A stretch of DNA of 64,000 bases from Marinobacter sp. LA51 (lineage in GTDB: Bacteria > Pseudomonadota > Gammaproteobacteria > Pseudomonadales > Oleiphilaceae). The position numbers and the translations under genes are program-made. A model generated the notes under the pieces. It ran no database searches, had not been told where the DNA came from, and worked only from the letters and a program-made list of their open reading frames with translations. The first letter of the stretch is position 1. Every line of letters begins with the position of its first letter. Positions 34,579 to 45,697 of this stretch are shown here, piece by piece. The stretch lies in NCBI RefSeq assembly GCF_030297175.1, contig NZ_AP028070.1, forward strand, positions 3,100,001-3,164,000, given 5' to 3'.

Positions 34579-35915
34579 AGCTGGAAGTCGTAAATCGATC
34601 CGAGCCCTAGAATACCAGTCAGCTCGTCCAGGGCCTTGCGCACTTCCTGCAGCAGCATCGGATCGGCCAGGTCCGCCTGTGACAACCGGTCCCGGTAATG
34701 CGCCTTGACCCAGGCGGTCAGGCGCTCATACAGATCGTCGGTCAACAGCACACCCCGGTGCATAGCCTTAAGTTCCTCGTCGCTCAGCACGACCCGCAAG
34801 CGCAAACAGGCGGGGCCACCGCCGTTGCGCATCGACTGTTTGACGTCAAACACCTCGACCGAGGTGATGGGTCCACCGGACTGCACCAGAGCATCCAGGT
34901 AGCGACTGACTGAAGCCACTTCCCGACACTCTCCGGGCACCGCCAGCATCATGCCATCCGGGGTATTCAGCAACTGGCTGTTGAACAGGTATGAGGCCAC
35001 AGCGTCCTCAATCGGCACTTCCTCACTGCTGACCCGCACCGCTTCAAGTTCGGCGCCGTTCAGGCGCGACCGAATATCCGCCAGCACCCGTTCTTCTTCC
35101 AGAAATGCCATGTCGTGATAGAACAGGGTGTTGCCATTGCCGACCGCAATCACATCGTTGTGGAACACGCCCGCGTCGATGGCGTTCGGGTTCTGCTGGG
35201 CAAACACCGTGTGCTGGTCATCAAGCCCGTGCAGCCGGGCAATGGCCTGGGAGGCCTCCAGGGTTTGCCGGGCCGGGTATTTTTTCGGCGCCGGGGCCTG
35301 ATCATTGAATGCCACCTGCCCGTACACGAACAGCTCGACCCCCGCTTCGCCATAGCCGCCACACAGGCGGGTATGGTTGGCAGCGCCTTCGTCACCGAAC
35401 TGGCTGACCGATGGCAGGGCTGGATGATGGGCAAAATAACCCTCATCGGCGAAGATCGCCTTCAGTGCCCGCCCGGTCACCCGATGCTCAATGGAGCGAT
35501 GGAACTTGGCACTCAGGTTAGCCGGAGTGAAATGCACCCGATGATCGGCGGTATCCGCACTGGGCGATACCGTCGCGGCATTGGCAGTCCACATGGTGGA
35601 CGCAGACGACACCGCCGCCAGAATCGACGGACTGGTTTTCACAGCGTGCTCCAGAATCTGGCTGTCCGAGCCCTCAAAGCCCAGCGCACGCAGCGTTGGG
35701 ATATGGGGCCGCTCGTGCGGCGGCAGGATACCCTGAACATAGCCACGGTCCGCCAGCCGCTTCATCTTCGCCAGACCCTGCAGCGCGGCTTCCTGGGGAT
35801 TGGATTCCGCGCGCACATTCGACTTCGAGGCCACGTTCCCCCAGGACAGCCCGGCGTAGTTGTGAGTGGGCCCAACCAGACCGTCGAAATTCGCTTCTAC
35901 CGCGTGCTTCACCAT
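34575..35915 (-). CDS. astB: N-succinylarginine dihydrolase AstB
   Basis: Second enzyme of the arginine succinyltransferase pathway, 446 residues, converting N2-succinylarginine to succinylornithine, CO2 and two ammonia. It belongs to the amidinotransferase fold; the N-terminus [20 protein letters not shown] and the catalytic-Cys motif [12 protein letters not shown] are characteristic. The start at 35915 gives the family length (about 447); an in-frame TTG at 35945 would add ten residues. It is the last gene of aruC-aruF-aruG-astD-astB and meets the TetR gene tail to tail. Confidence 0.95.
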   Translation of the reverse strand: MVKHAVEANFDGLVGPTHNYAGLSWGNVASKSNVRAESNPQEAALQGLAKMKRLADRGYVQGILPPHERPHIPTLRALGFEGSDSQILEHAVKTSPSILAAVSSASTMWTANAATVSPSADTADHRVHFTPANLSAKFHRSIEHRVTGRALKAIFADEGYFAHHPALPSVSQFGDEGAANHTRLCGGYGEAGVELFVYGQVAFNDQAPAPKKYPARQTLEASQAIARLHGLDDQHTVFAQQNPNAIDAGVFHNDVIAVGNGNTLFYHDMAFLEEERVLADIRSRLNGAELEAVRVSSEEVPIEDAVASYLFNSQLLNTPDGMMLAVPGECREVASVSRYLDALVQSGGPITSVEVFDVKQSMRNGGGPACLRLRVVLSDEELKAMHRGVLLTDDLYERLTAWVKAHYRDRLSQADLADPMLLQEVRKALDELTGILGLGSIYDFQL

Positions 35916-35952
35916 CGCTGTTCGTTCCGTTTTTGTTGGTCGCAATTAAGGG

Positions 35953-37515
<1,563 letters not shown>

Positions 37516-38628
37516 TCAGAAACGGCTTCGCGACTCGCGAACGCGTTCGTCCGCCTTGTCATGACTCCGGTGCATATGCAGGAACTGGGGGCCGTTATCC
37601 TTTAACGGGGCCAGACGAACCGGATCACCCGACTCCAGGTTCAGAGCCTCGGCCACCTCGGGCGGCATCTTGACCGTATCCGGCCCGATGCAACTGGCCG
37701 GAATGGTGGTTACCCGGAAATCCCGGAACGACCGATTGGAAATCATGACCCGCTCACCGGCCGGAACATCCAGATCAATTGGGGTTTGCGTGACCATCGC
37801 ATAGCGATTGATCGACTCCCGAACCGTTCGGATGTTGTGCACGAAGGCTTCCACGACCGGGCCACCGTCAAAAATATCCACCAGACCATTGAAGTTGAAA
37901 CCCTCAGCCTGGAGCATCTTGAGCGCTGGCGCGGTGTTTTCGTGAACCCGGCCGATGACGGCACGGGCCGGATCCGGCAGCATCGGCAGGTAGATGGGGT
38001 ACTTGGGCATCAGCTCGGCAATAAAGGCCTTGTTACCGAGTCCGGACAGCATGTCCGCCTCGGTGAACTCCATGTCGAAGAACTTGCTGCCCAGGGCATC
38101 CCACAGTGGGCTACGGCCCTCACGGTCTGACACGCCCCGCATCTCGGCAAAGACCTTCTCCGAGAAATGCTTGCGGAACTCGTCCAGGTACATGAACCGG
38201 CAACGTGACAGTAGCAAGCCACTGCCACCGCCCTTGTAGTCATCCGACAACAGCAGCGAGCAGATCTCGCTGGTGTCGGTCATGTCGTTGGACAGGTGGA
38301 GCGTGGGCGTGCGTACGTGCACCCCAAGCTCCTTGGAGGCGTTCACGGTAATGCTCAGGCGATAGTTATAAAACACCTCGTCCAGCCCGACCCGGGCCTG
38401 AATACCACTGATACCCACGGTTTTCTTCAGCTCGGTGTCTTCCAGCGCAAACAGGTACAGCCCGGCTTCCGGGGCGCAGCGCTGGTTAAAGGTCTCAAGG
38501 GTGTGAGCAATTTTCTTCTGCAACAGTTCGCGGTCTGCTGGCAGGGTGGTCAGTCCTTTGCCGGCGTTTTGCGCCATGGCATAGAGATCGTCAAGATCGT
38601 TTTCCTGAAGCGGGCGAATCACCAGCAT
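37516..38628 (-). CDS. aruG: Arginine N-succinyltransferase, beta-type subunit (AruG-like)
   Basis: A 370-residue GNAT-related enzyme of the AstA family, which transfers succinyl from succinyl-CoA to arginine (first pathway step). It starts MLVIRPLQENDLDDLYAMAQ with the GLTTLP motif seen in AruG. SYNYR-type pattern FYNYRLSITVNASKELGVHV and LLLSDDYKGGGSGLLLSRCR mark the acyl-CoA domain. It carries an about 25-residue basic, hydrophilic tail. It lies directly after aruF, and the pair suggests a heteromeric enzyme as in Pseudomonas rather than the single AstA of E. coli. GGAGGG precedes the start. Confidence 0.92.
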   Translation of the reverse strand: MLVIRPLQENDLDDLYAMAQNAGKGLTTLPADRELLQKKIAHTLETFNQRCAPEAGLYLFALEDTELKKTVGISGIQARVGLDEVFYNYRLSITVNASKELGVHVRTPTLHLSNDMTDTSEICSLLLSDDYKGGGSGLLLSRCRFMYLDEFRKHFSEKVFAEMRGVSDREGRSPLWDALGSKFFDMEFTEADMLSGLGNKAFIAELMPKYPIYLPMLPDPARAVIGRVHENTAPALKMLQAEGFNFNGLVDIFDGGPVVEAFVHNIRTVRESINRYAMVTQTPIDLDVPAGERVMISNRSFRDFRVTTIPASCIGPDTVKMPPEVAEALNLESGDPVRLAPLKDNGPQFLHMHRSHDKADERVRESRSRF

Positions 38629-38671
38629 GTCACGCCCTCCCTCGGGGTTAATACAACAGGCATCATTGTGT

Positions 38672-39688
38672 TCATAACGGTGCCATCCTTACCGCGTCGC
38701 CCGCGCTTTTTTCCAGCACTTTCCAGGCCTTAACCGACACCTTGAGCTCATCATCCAGCGTCTCTTCCGCCCGAGCCATCGTGCATCGGAACGCCAGGCC
38801 TTCCCCGGCAGCGATCAGGCACTGGTCGCCAGACTCATCCTGACTTCCATGGAGACTCTTGCGATGGCTGGTCACCAGGGTGTGGACCGCATCGGTGCGC
38901 GCTTCCAGTACCGGGCCGGCATCGAAAATATCCAGGTAGCAGCCGGCGTGGAAACCCTCGCGGAGCAACAACTCCAGATTTAGTTTGGTCATTGGGTGGC
39001 ACTGCCCCAATGCTGCCTGGGCCTGTTCAGTCAGCAGAGTGACGTAAACCGGGTTTGGCGGCATCAGCTCGGCGATGAAGGTTTTGCTGAGCAATGAGGA
39101 ATACTGGTCGGCGGTTTCAAAATCCATGTTGAAGAAGTGTCGGGCCAGGCTGTCCCAGAACGGCACGCTGCCGTTTTCGTCCTGCACACCCTGAATCTCA
39201 ACCACCAGCCGCGACGAGAACCACTCCCGGTGCTCGGCAATAAACAGCATCCTGGCCCGTGATAGCAGCTCAAACGCCTCGGTGTTGCGCAGTTCAGGCC
39301 GAATGGAAAACGAGCACAGCAGGGTCTGGTCGGTGAGGGAATGGGACGGGTACAACACCTCTACCCGGCGCGACACACCCAGTTCATGGGAGGCATGAAC
39401 CAGCGCATCGCGGCGATAGTTATAGAACGGCTGACCGTTACCGGCACGGGCATCAATGCCGGCTGTTCCGGCCACCTGGCCGGTGTTGGTATCTTCCAGA
39501 ACAAACAGAAACCGTGGCGCCTCCTTCTCCGGCACGTTGCCGGCGAAGGAGGCCAGGGAATGTTCAATCTTGCTCGCAAGGGCTTCGGACTGTTTGGGCA
39601 GGGTTGAGGAAAGACGGGCACTCTGGGTGCCCGCTATCTCAAGGATCTGTTCCAAATCATCCGGTTGGGCCGGACGTACAAGCCACAT
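38672..39688 (-). CDS. aruF: Arginine N-succinyltransferase, alpha-type subunit (AruF-like)
   Basis: A 338-residue paralogue of aruG from the AstA family: MWLVRPAQPDDLEQILEIAG at the start, FYNYRRDALVHASHELGVSR, and TFIAELMPPNPVYVTLL. Divergence from AruG is strong (for example SARLSSTLPKQSEAL instead of GLTTLP). AAGGAG lies 5 bp before the ATG. It begins 9 bp after aruC ends and precedes aruG by 43 bp. Order C-F-G-D-B is that of the Pseudomonas aru operon. Confidence 0.9.
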   Translation of the reverse strand: MWLVRPAQPDDLEQILEIAGTQSARLSSTLPKQSEALASKIEHSLASFAGNVPEKEAPRFLFVLEDTNTGQVAGTAGIDARAGNGQPFYNYRRDALVHASHELGVSRRVEVLYPSHSLTDQTLLCSFSIRPELRNTEAFELLSRARMLFIAEHREWFSSRLVVEIQGVQDENGSVPFWDSLARHFFNMDFETADQYSSLLSKTFIAELMPPNPVYVTLLTEQAQAALGQCHPMTKLNLELLLREGFHAGCYLDIFDAGPVLEARTDAVHTLVTSHRKSLHGSQDESGDQCLIAAGEGLAFRCTMARAEETLDDELKVSVKAWKVLEKSAGDAVRMAPL

Positions 39689-39697
39689 ATCGACTCC

Positions 39698-40912
39698 TTA
39701 CGCCGTCAGCTTCTTCACCGCTTTTTCAAACCGCTCGAGCGCATCATCGATGTCGGATTCCGGAATAATCAGCGACGGTGCAAGCCGCACGACGTTAGCA
39801 CCGGCAACCAGCACCATCACGCCTTCATCCAGACCGGCGTTCAGGAAATCCTTGGCCTTGCCCTGCCACTTCTCGGTCAGGACGCAACCGAGCAGCAGCC
39901 CGGCACCGCGCACTTCGCTGAACACACCGTAGCGTTCGCCGATGTCCATCATGCCCTTGCGCAACCGGTCGGAGCGCGCCTTCACGCCCTTCAGAATATC
40001 CGGCTGACTGATCGTATCGACAACCTTCTGTGCCACCGCACAGGCCAGCGCGTTTCCGCCGTAAGTGCTGCCGTGGGTGCCCACACCCAGACTCTTGGCC
40101 ACGTGAGCCGTGGTCAACATGGCGGCAACCGGGAAACCGCCGCCCAGGCCTTTGGCACTGGTCAGGATATCCGGAGTAACGTCGTACATCTGGTAAGCGT
40201 ACATGTAGCCGGTTCGGCCAGCACCGGACTGAACTTCATCAAAGACCAGCAGGGCATCGTGCTCGTCGCACAGCTCGCGCAGTCCTTTCAGGAACTCAGG
40301 ATCACCCGGCATTACGCCGCCCTCGCCCTGAATCGGCTCGACCACGATGGCGCAGGTCTTTTCTTTCGAAATCAGCTTCTTCACCGATTCCAGATCGTTG
40401 AACTCGGCGTGGTGGATACCACCCGGCGCGGGCTCGAAGCCTTCCAGGTACTTGGGCTGACCGCCCACGCTAACGGTGAAAAGGGTGCGGCCATGGAAGG
40501 CACCCTTAAAGGAAATGATCTCGTTCTTCTCTGGGCCATGGTGTTCCCAGGCATAACGACGCACCAGTTTGAACGCAGCCTCGTTGGCCTCGCCGCCTGA
40601 GTTGGCGAAGAACACCCGCTCCGCGAAGGTGAGATCGCACAGGCTCTTGGCCAACCGAAGTGCCGGCTCGTTGGTCATCACGTTGGACAGGTGCCAGATT
40701 TTTTCCGCCTGGTCATGCAGCGCGCTCAAAAGGCCAGGGTGAGAATGCCCGAGGCAACTCACTGCGATGCCGCCCTGTAGATCAACAAACTCCCGCCCCT
40801 CCTGATCCCAGATTCGGGAACCTTCACCTCGGACCGGGATGATCGAACCGGGTGCGTAGTTGGGTACCATGACTTGATCAAAAAGTTCGCGAGTGACGGG
40901 TTCTTTGTGCAT
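39698..40912 (-). CDS. aruC: Succinylornithine/acetylornithine aminotransferase AruC (AstC)
   Basis: A 404-residue class III aminotransferase, third step of arginine succinylation catabolism (succinylornithine to semialdehyde); many members also serve acetylornithine in biosynthesis. PLP-binding features are [37 protein letters not shown] and the Schiff-base Lys in [11 protein letters not shown]. It starts the minus-strand operon aruC-aruF-aruG-astD-astB. The 99-bp gap upstream should hold the operon promoter; no clear ArgR box or sigma-54 site was recognised. Confidence 0.95.
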   Translation of the reverse strand: MHKEPVTRELFDQVMVPNYAPGSIIPVRGEGSRIWDQEGREFVDLQGGIAVSCLGHSHPGLLSALHDQAEKIWHLSNVMTNEPALRLAKSLCDLTFAERVFFANSGGEANEAAFKLVRRYAWEHHGPEKNEIISFKGAFHGRTLFTVSVGGQPKYLEGFEPAPGGIHHAEFNDLESVKKLISKEKTCAIVVEPIQGEGGVMPGDPEFLKGLRELCDEHDALLVFDEVQSGAGRTGYMYAYQMYDVTPDILTSAKGLGGGFPVAAMLTTAHVAKSLGVGTHGSTYGGNALACAVAQKVVDTISQPDILKGVKARSDRLRKGMMDIGERYGVFSEVRGAGLLLGCVLTEKWQGKAKDFLNAGLDEGVMVLVAGANVVRLAPSLIIPESDIDDALERFEKAVKKLTA

Positions 40913-41011
40913 AAATCTCTCTCGGGAAACGCGGATGAACGCATAACAATAGTAAAGTCACCGCACCAGGCAAGTAAGTACGTGTGCGGACCTAACCCCA
41001 TGATACGCCAC

Positions 41012-42481
41012 TCAGGGCATTAGCACATCCGGTGAACCAATCGCCGGCAACTCCAGGATTTTGCGATTTTGTCCGTCCCGCCCGTGCAGCGCCTTGATCA
41101 ACAGCTTGTAGGAGTCCAGATCGAAAGTGACCGCCTGACCACTCAGGGACAGTTCGTGCAGGTCAACTTCATCATGCACGGTGGCCACGTGCATCCAGTT
41201 GTACACCACCAGGATGTCGGTACGATCAGAAAATCGGTCATGCTCCACGACGCCCACCGGGCCTTCCCAGGGCCAGGTCTGCAGACGCAAGGCGTGAAAC
41301 GCGATCTGGGTACGCAGGTTGTAACGGGTGACATCCTCCAATCCCTCGCAGGCGCCCTGGCACCGCCCAAGGGTGCGTTGGAAACAGGCGCCTTCGTGTT
41401 CCGGCTCCAGGCCCAGCAACCGATTGCACAGCTCATTCTTTGCAGCGATACCACTGAGGGCACGCTCAGCATCACGCTTGCTCCGGAACAGACCGAAGTA
41501 GCTACCCAGCCGATGCGGTTCTATCTCCCGCACCAGCCCTGCCTGCAGGTAGCCCGCATCCGTCTCGCTCAACTCGATACTCACCAGGTTCTTGGCGGCC
41601 CGGGAGCGACGGTTAAACAGTGGCTTCAAGGATTTGATCTGTTTCAGTTCCAGCAATAGCGCGCCAAGCTCGCCCGCAGTCTGGGTCCAGTCCACCCGGC
41701 GCAGACTTTCCGACATTCGCACACCCCGGCTGGTGTTATGGTCACCGGAGAAATGCGAGGCCACCCGCTGGGCGATGTTGGTGCTCTTGCCCACATAAAG
41801 CAGTGCATCGTTCTCGCCGTAAAATCGGTAAACACCGGGGCTCGACGGCAAATCCTGAAGCGTGTCCGGCGGCAAATGAGAGGGGATACTGGGGCGCTGC
41901 AACAGAGTGGCTATAGCATCCTCCATCATCTCATCGCCGCGATCAGAGCGTGCGTGCAGGAAAAACGACAGCATTGCCTCGACATCGCCCATGGCCCGGT
42001 GACGCTGAACCCGAGCCAGGCCGTGCCGCTCAATCAGGGCGTCCATATTGTGGCGGCGAAACTCCGGATACAGCCGGCGCGACAGCTTCACCGTGCACAG
42101 AACTTTGGCGGAAAACAGACGCCCAAGCCGGCGGAATTCTGACTTGATAAAGCCATAGTCAAACCGGGCGTTGTGAGCCACAAATACGGCGCCCTTCAGC
42201 TGCTCTTCCAGCTCATCCGCCATGTCTGCGAATAGCGGTGCATCCGCCACCATGTCATTGGAAATACCCGTAAAGTTCTCGATGAAGGCAGAAATCCGGG
42301 TCTCTGGATTGAGTAAGGTTTGCCACTCTCCCACCACCTCACCGGCGCGCCAGAACCGTATGCCGATCTCTGTAATCCTGTCCCGTGCAGAATTACCCCC
42401 CGTGGTTTCAATGTCCAGAAAGGCAAAGGTAGTGTCCTGAAGGTGACTGTTATCGATGCTCATGGGGTCATTGTACGACAT
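41012..42481 (-). CDS. 3'-5' exonuclease fused to GIY-YIG (UvrC/Cho-like) nuclease domain
   Basis: A 489-residue two-domain nuclease. Residues about 15-185 form a DEDDh exonuclease like DNA polymerase III epsilon: LDIETTGG (Exo I), AHNARFDYGF (Exo II) and HRAMGDVEAML (Exo III). Residues about 205-285 form a GIY-YIG endonuclease (SSPGVYRFYGENDALLYVGKS), followed by a UvrC-like region with Cys residues (CNRLLG, CFQRTLGRCQGAC). The architecture is a known family, thought to act in DNA repair, but its function is not settled. The start could instead be the ATG at 42463; neither has a strong Shine-Dalgarno. It lies upstream of the aru operon, same strand. Confidence 0.88.
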   Translation of the reverse strand: MSYNDPMSIDNSHLQDTTFAFLDIETTGGNSARDRITEIGIRFWRAGEVVGEWQTLLNPETRISAFIENFTGISNDMVADAPLFADMADELEEQLKGAVFVAHNARFDYGFIKSEFRRLGRLFSAKVLCTVKLSRRLYPEFRRHNMDALIERHGLARVQRHRAMGDVEAMLSFFLHARSDRGDEMMEDAIATLLQRPSIPSHLPPDTLQDLPSSPGVYRFYGENDALLYVGKSTNIAQRVASHFSGDHNTSRGVRMSESLRRVDWTQTAGELGALLLELKQIKSLKPLFNRRSRAAKNLVSIELSETDAGYLQAGLVREIEPHRLGSYFGLFRSKRDAERALSGIAAKNELCNRLLGLEPEHEGACFQRTLGRCQGACEGLEDVTRYNLRTQIAFHALRLQTWPWEGPVGVVEHDRFSDRTDILVVYNWMHVATVHDEVDLHELSLSGQAVTFDLDSYKLLIKALHGRDGQNRKILELPAIGSPDVLMP

Positions 42482-42627
42482 TCAGAAAAGCGCAGACCCC
42501 TGTCATAGCAACGAAAAGCGGCCATAGACATTCGTCTAAATAAAATGTGAATTAAGTTGAAATGTCACAAATTGGTAACTACCTTGGACGTGGGTCCGAC
42601 AACAATAAATGTGTGGAGACAACAACA

Positions 42628-43782
42628 ATGCAAAGCAACAAATTAAGAATGGCTATTCGTGCGACAGCAGCAGCGGCAGTGCTAGGGGTAGCAGGCCAGG
42701 CTGGCGCGGTTAGCTTTACCGCTGGCGATTACGACATGGCCGTATACGGCTACGCTCGCCTGAACGCCAGTTACGATATCGATAGCGACCAGGCGCTGAG
42801 CACCCGCTCAGGTTCCTACGCCGGCCTCGCTGGCAACGATGATGCAGCCGAAGGTCACTTCGGTGCGGACGCCTTCCAGAGCCGTATCGGCGTCAAGGCA
42901 ACCAGCCCTGAAGGCGTAATGGTTAACGTGGAAGGCGACTTCCGCGGTAGCGGCGGTGGCAGCCTCCGCCTGCGTCACGCTTACGGTTCCTACATGGGCA
43001 TCCTGGCCGGTCAGACTTGGTCTAACTTCACCAGCTTTGTGGGCAACACCTCAACTCTGGACTTCGACTCTCTGCCGGGCAACGCAGGCCTGCAGTCTCG
43101 CTCTACCCAGCTTCGTTACACCACCGGGCCTCTGTCCTTCTCTCTGGAGCAGCCGAGCAGCTCATTTGTTAACGACGATCCTTTGGTGACAATCCCTGAG
43201 AAGGATTCCTTGCCGGCACTGACGGCTCGCCTGGAAGATTCTGCTGGCGGCCTGGCATATTCAGCAGCCGTTCTGGCGCACCAGGTGGGCTATGACACAG
43301 GCGACGAAGACGAATCATCATTCGGCTTCGGCACCTTCCTGTCGGCCAAGATGTCAGTTACCGACATGATCACCATTCAGGGTAACGTTTCTTACTCCGA
43401 CGGTGCCAACAGCTACCTGTACCGCTCAGGTGACAACTTCGGCGCAGCCAGTGCCTACGTTGACCCAGCATCCGGCGATGTTGAAACCATCTCTGGTTAC
43501 GGCGCCACTATCGGTACCGGCATCAACCTGGGCGGCGGTCGCAGCATCAACATCGGCTACGGCATGGTCGAAGTTGACTGGGATGACGCCGAAGACGATC
43601 TGGGTGCAGCAGTAGTTGCCGATGAGAGCGAAACCAACTCGGCAGTCATGGCCAACTACAAGTGGAGCCCGGTTAAGAACGTCATGATGGGCGTTGAATA
43701 CCAGTTCCTGAGCCGTGAAAACGTCGATGGCACAGACGGCGACGCAAGCCGCATCCTGTTCGCCTCGCAGTACAACTTCTAA
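42628..43782 (+). CDS. DcaP-like trimeric porin family outer-membrane protein
   Basis: A 384-residue outer-membrane beta-barrel. The signal peptide (residues about 1-27, ending GQAGA) follows the start at 42628, which has GGAG 9 bp upstream; the open frame extends to 42562 without a ribosome site. The mature protein begins with VYGYARLNASYDID, typical of DcaP-like porins, has SFRLRHAY-type strands (SLRLRHAYGSYMGILAGQTW) and ends in a C-terminal Phe (ILFASQYNF), the usual BAM recognition signal. DcaP channels favour dicarboxylates and other anions; the substrate here is unknown. A strong terminator follows. Confidence 0.88.
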   Translation: MQSNKLRMAIRATAAAAVLGVAGQAGAVSFTAGDYDMAVYGYARLNASYDIDSDQALSTRSGSYAGLAGNDDAAEGHFGADAFQSRIGVKATSPEGVMVNVEGDFRGSGGGSLRLRHAYGSYMGILAGQTWSNFTSFVGNTSTLDFDSLPGNAGLQSRSTQLRYTTGPLSFSLEQPSSSFVNDDPLVTIPEKDSLPALTARLEDSAGGLAYSAAVLAHQVGYDTGDEDESSFGFGTFLSAKMSVTDMITIQGNVSYSDGANSYLYRSGDNFGAASAYVDPASGDVETISGYGATIGTGINLGGGRSINIGYGMVEVDWDDAEDDLGAAVVADESETNSAVMANYKWSPVKNVMMGVEYQFLSRENVDGTDGDASRILFASQYNF

Positions 43783-43804
43783 TCTTCCTTAGAAGTTAAC
43801 TCGG

Positions 43805-43832
43805 AAAAGCCCCGGCCCTGCCGGGGCTTTTT
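43805..43832 (+). terminator. Rho-independent terminator of the porin gene
   Basis: AAAAGCCCCGG (43805-43815) pairs with CCGGGGCTTTT (43821-43831) around a 5-nt loop and a T run follows. It lies 23 bp after the porin stop. Confidence 0.95.
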
Positions 43833-43945
43833 CGTTCCATCCCAGTAAATCCAGCACCAACTTGCACAAACGCTTTGACTGGACGCTCTTCGCCAACCAA
43901 TAGACTCCCAGAGGAAAGAACCTCAAAGGAAAAGAGCCCCAAACG

Positions 43946-43985
43946 AAAAAAGCCGGAAAGGCATGATGCCCTTCCGGCTTTTTTT
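43946..43985 (-). terminator. Rho-independent terminator of aceEF
   Basis: AAGCCGGAA and TTCCGGCTT arms, extended inward by GGCAT/ATGCC across one mismatch, are flanked by A and T runs on the two sides. It lies about 30 bp after the aceF stop on the minus strand and can also act in the plus direction. Confidence 0.92.
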
Positions 43986-44016
43986 CGACCGAAGAAACTT
44001 CGGCACCTGCGTCTGA

Positions 44017-45687
44017 TTACAGCAGCAGGGACCGAATGTCTCCCAGTAGCTGGCTCAGCAATGTGGTGAACCGCGCTGCGTCTGCTCCGTTCACCGCACG
44101 GTGATCGTAAGACAGCGACAGCGGCAGCATCAACCGGGGCTGGAACTCCTTGCCATCCCAAACCGGCTTCATCGCCGCCTTGGAAATGCCAAGGATAGCC
44201 ACTTCCGGCGTGTTCACGATCGGCGTGAAGGCGGTGCCGCCAATTCCACCCAGACTTGTGATGGTGAAACAGGCGCCCTGCATCTCGGCCGGCTTCAACT
44301 GCTTGTCCCGGGCCTTCTGGGCCAACTCAGCACTTTCCGCCGCCAGCTCCCACAAGCCCTTCTGATCCACATTTCGAATTACCGGAACCATCAGCCCGTG
44401 CGGCGTATCCACGGCAATGCCGATGTGGATGTACTTCTTGCGGACAACTTCCTTCTTGTCCATGTCCAGCGAGACATTGAACTGAGGCAGTTCCGCCAGC
44501 GCCGTGGCACAGGCTTTCAACATGAAGGGCAACGGTGTCATCTTCACACCTTTTTTCTCGCCTGCGGCCTTCTGGGCCTTGCGGAAGGCCTCCATGTCGG
44601 TGATGTCCGCGTCTTCGAACTGGGTCACGTGAGGCACGTTCAGCCAGCTGCGCTGCATGTTGGTGGCCGTAGCCGACATCATGCGTGACATCGATTCTTT
44701 TTCGATCTCACCAAACTGACTAAAGTCCGGCAGCTTGACCCCGGGAATGCCGGAACCGGTACCCACGGAGGCGCCCTGCTGAGCCTGTTGCAGCTGGCTC
44801 TTCACGTAAGCCTGGACATCGTCTTTCACGATCCGGTTCTTGGGGCCCGACCCTTTAACGCGGGTCAGATCGGCGCCCAATTCACGGGCCAGCTTCCGGA
44901 CGGCCGGGCCAGCATGGACCTTGGTGCCTGGCGCGGGCGGCTCATAGGTTGAGCCCTGAGGCTCAGGGGCAGCTTTTTCCTGCTTGGGTTGCTGCGCCTT
45001 GCCATCATCCTTCTTGGCTTCCTTGGCGGGCTCCGCCTCGGCCTGATCGTCTGACTCGCCACCTTCTTCCTCGACGGTCATCTCAAGCAGGTCATCACCC
45101 TCGGACAGCTTGTCGCCCTCAGACACAAGGATCTTGCCAACCTTGCCCGAGTAGGGCGCCGGAATCTCCATGGTGGCCTTGTCCGACTCGACCGTTACCA
45201 AGGCGTCGTCCGCCTCGATGGAATCGCCTTCGGCGACGTTGATCTCGATCACCGGGACATTGTCGAAGCCATCCAGAGCCGGAACCTTAACGGTTTCCTT
45301 GCGCGAGCCACCGCCTTTTTTCGCGGTCGGCTTGCTTGGCTCTGCCTTATCGGCAGAGCTGTCATCGGATTTAGCCTCAGAAGCGGCCTCGGATGCCTGC
45401 TCTGATTTGTCGTCAGACTCCTCTTTGGCGTCGTCTTCGCCACCGGCATCACCCATTTCCATGGTGCCAACAACGTCACCTTCCTTGACCTTGTCACCGA
45501 CCTTCACACTGATATTGGTGATTTTCCCGGTGCCTGGCGAAGGCAGCTCAACTGATGCTTTGTCGGACTCAACCGTCAGAATCGGATCCTCTTCTTCAAC
45601 CGAATCCCCCTTGCTGACGGTGATTTCAATAACCTCGACCTCGTCCGCACCGCCGAGATCGGGAACTTTGATTTCCTGTTCACTCAT
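44017..45687 (-). CDS. aceF: Pyruvate dehydrogenase E2, dihydrolipoamide acetyltransferase AceF
   Basis: E2 core of the pyruvate dehydrogenase complex, 556 residues. Two lipoyl domains (about 1-78 and 125-205) carry the lipoylated Lys43 (ESDKASVE) and Lys170 (ESDKATME). They are joined by Ala/Glu/Ser-rich linkers. A peripheral-subunit-binding domain follows (AGPAVRKLARELGADLTRVK) and then the catalytic domain with SYDHRAVNGADAARF: His529 and, at the usual Asp position, Asn533, as in Azotobacter/Pseudomonas E2p. GGAGA lies 5 bp before the ATG. It starts 10 bp after aceE. E3 (lpd) is not in the window. Confidence 0.96.
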   Translation of the reverse strand: MSEQEIKVPDLGGADEVEVIEITVSKGDSVEEEDPILTVESDKASVELPSPGTGKITNISVKVGDKVKEGDVVGTMEMGDAGGEDDAKEESDDKSEQASEAASEAKSDDSSADKAEPSKPTAKKGGGSRKETVKVPALDGFDNVPVIEINVAEGDSIEADDALVTVESDKATMEIPAPYSGKVGKILVSEGDKLSEGDDLLEMTVEEEGGESDDQAEAEPAKEAKKDDGKAQQPKQEKAAPEPQGSTYEPPAPGTKVHAGPAVRKLARELGADLTRVKGSGPKNRIVKDDVQAYVKSQLQQAQQGASVGTGSGIPGVKLPDFSQFGEIEKESMSRMMSATATNMQRSWLNVPHVTQFEDADITDMEAFRKAQKAAGEKKGVKMTPLPFMLKACATALAELPQFNVSLDMDKKEVVRKKYIHIGIAVDTPHGLMVPVIRNVDQKGLWELAAESAELAQKARDKQLKPAEMQGACFTITSLGGIGGTAFTPIVNTPEVAILGISKAAMKPVWDGKEFQPRLMLPLSLSYDHRAVNGADAARFTTLLSQLLGDIRSLLL

Positions 45688-45697
45688 GGCGGTCTCC

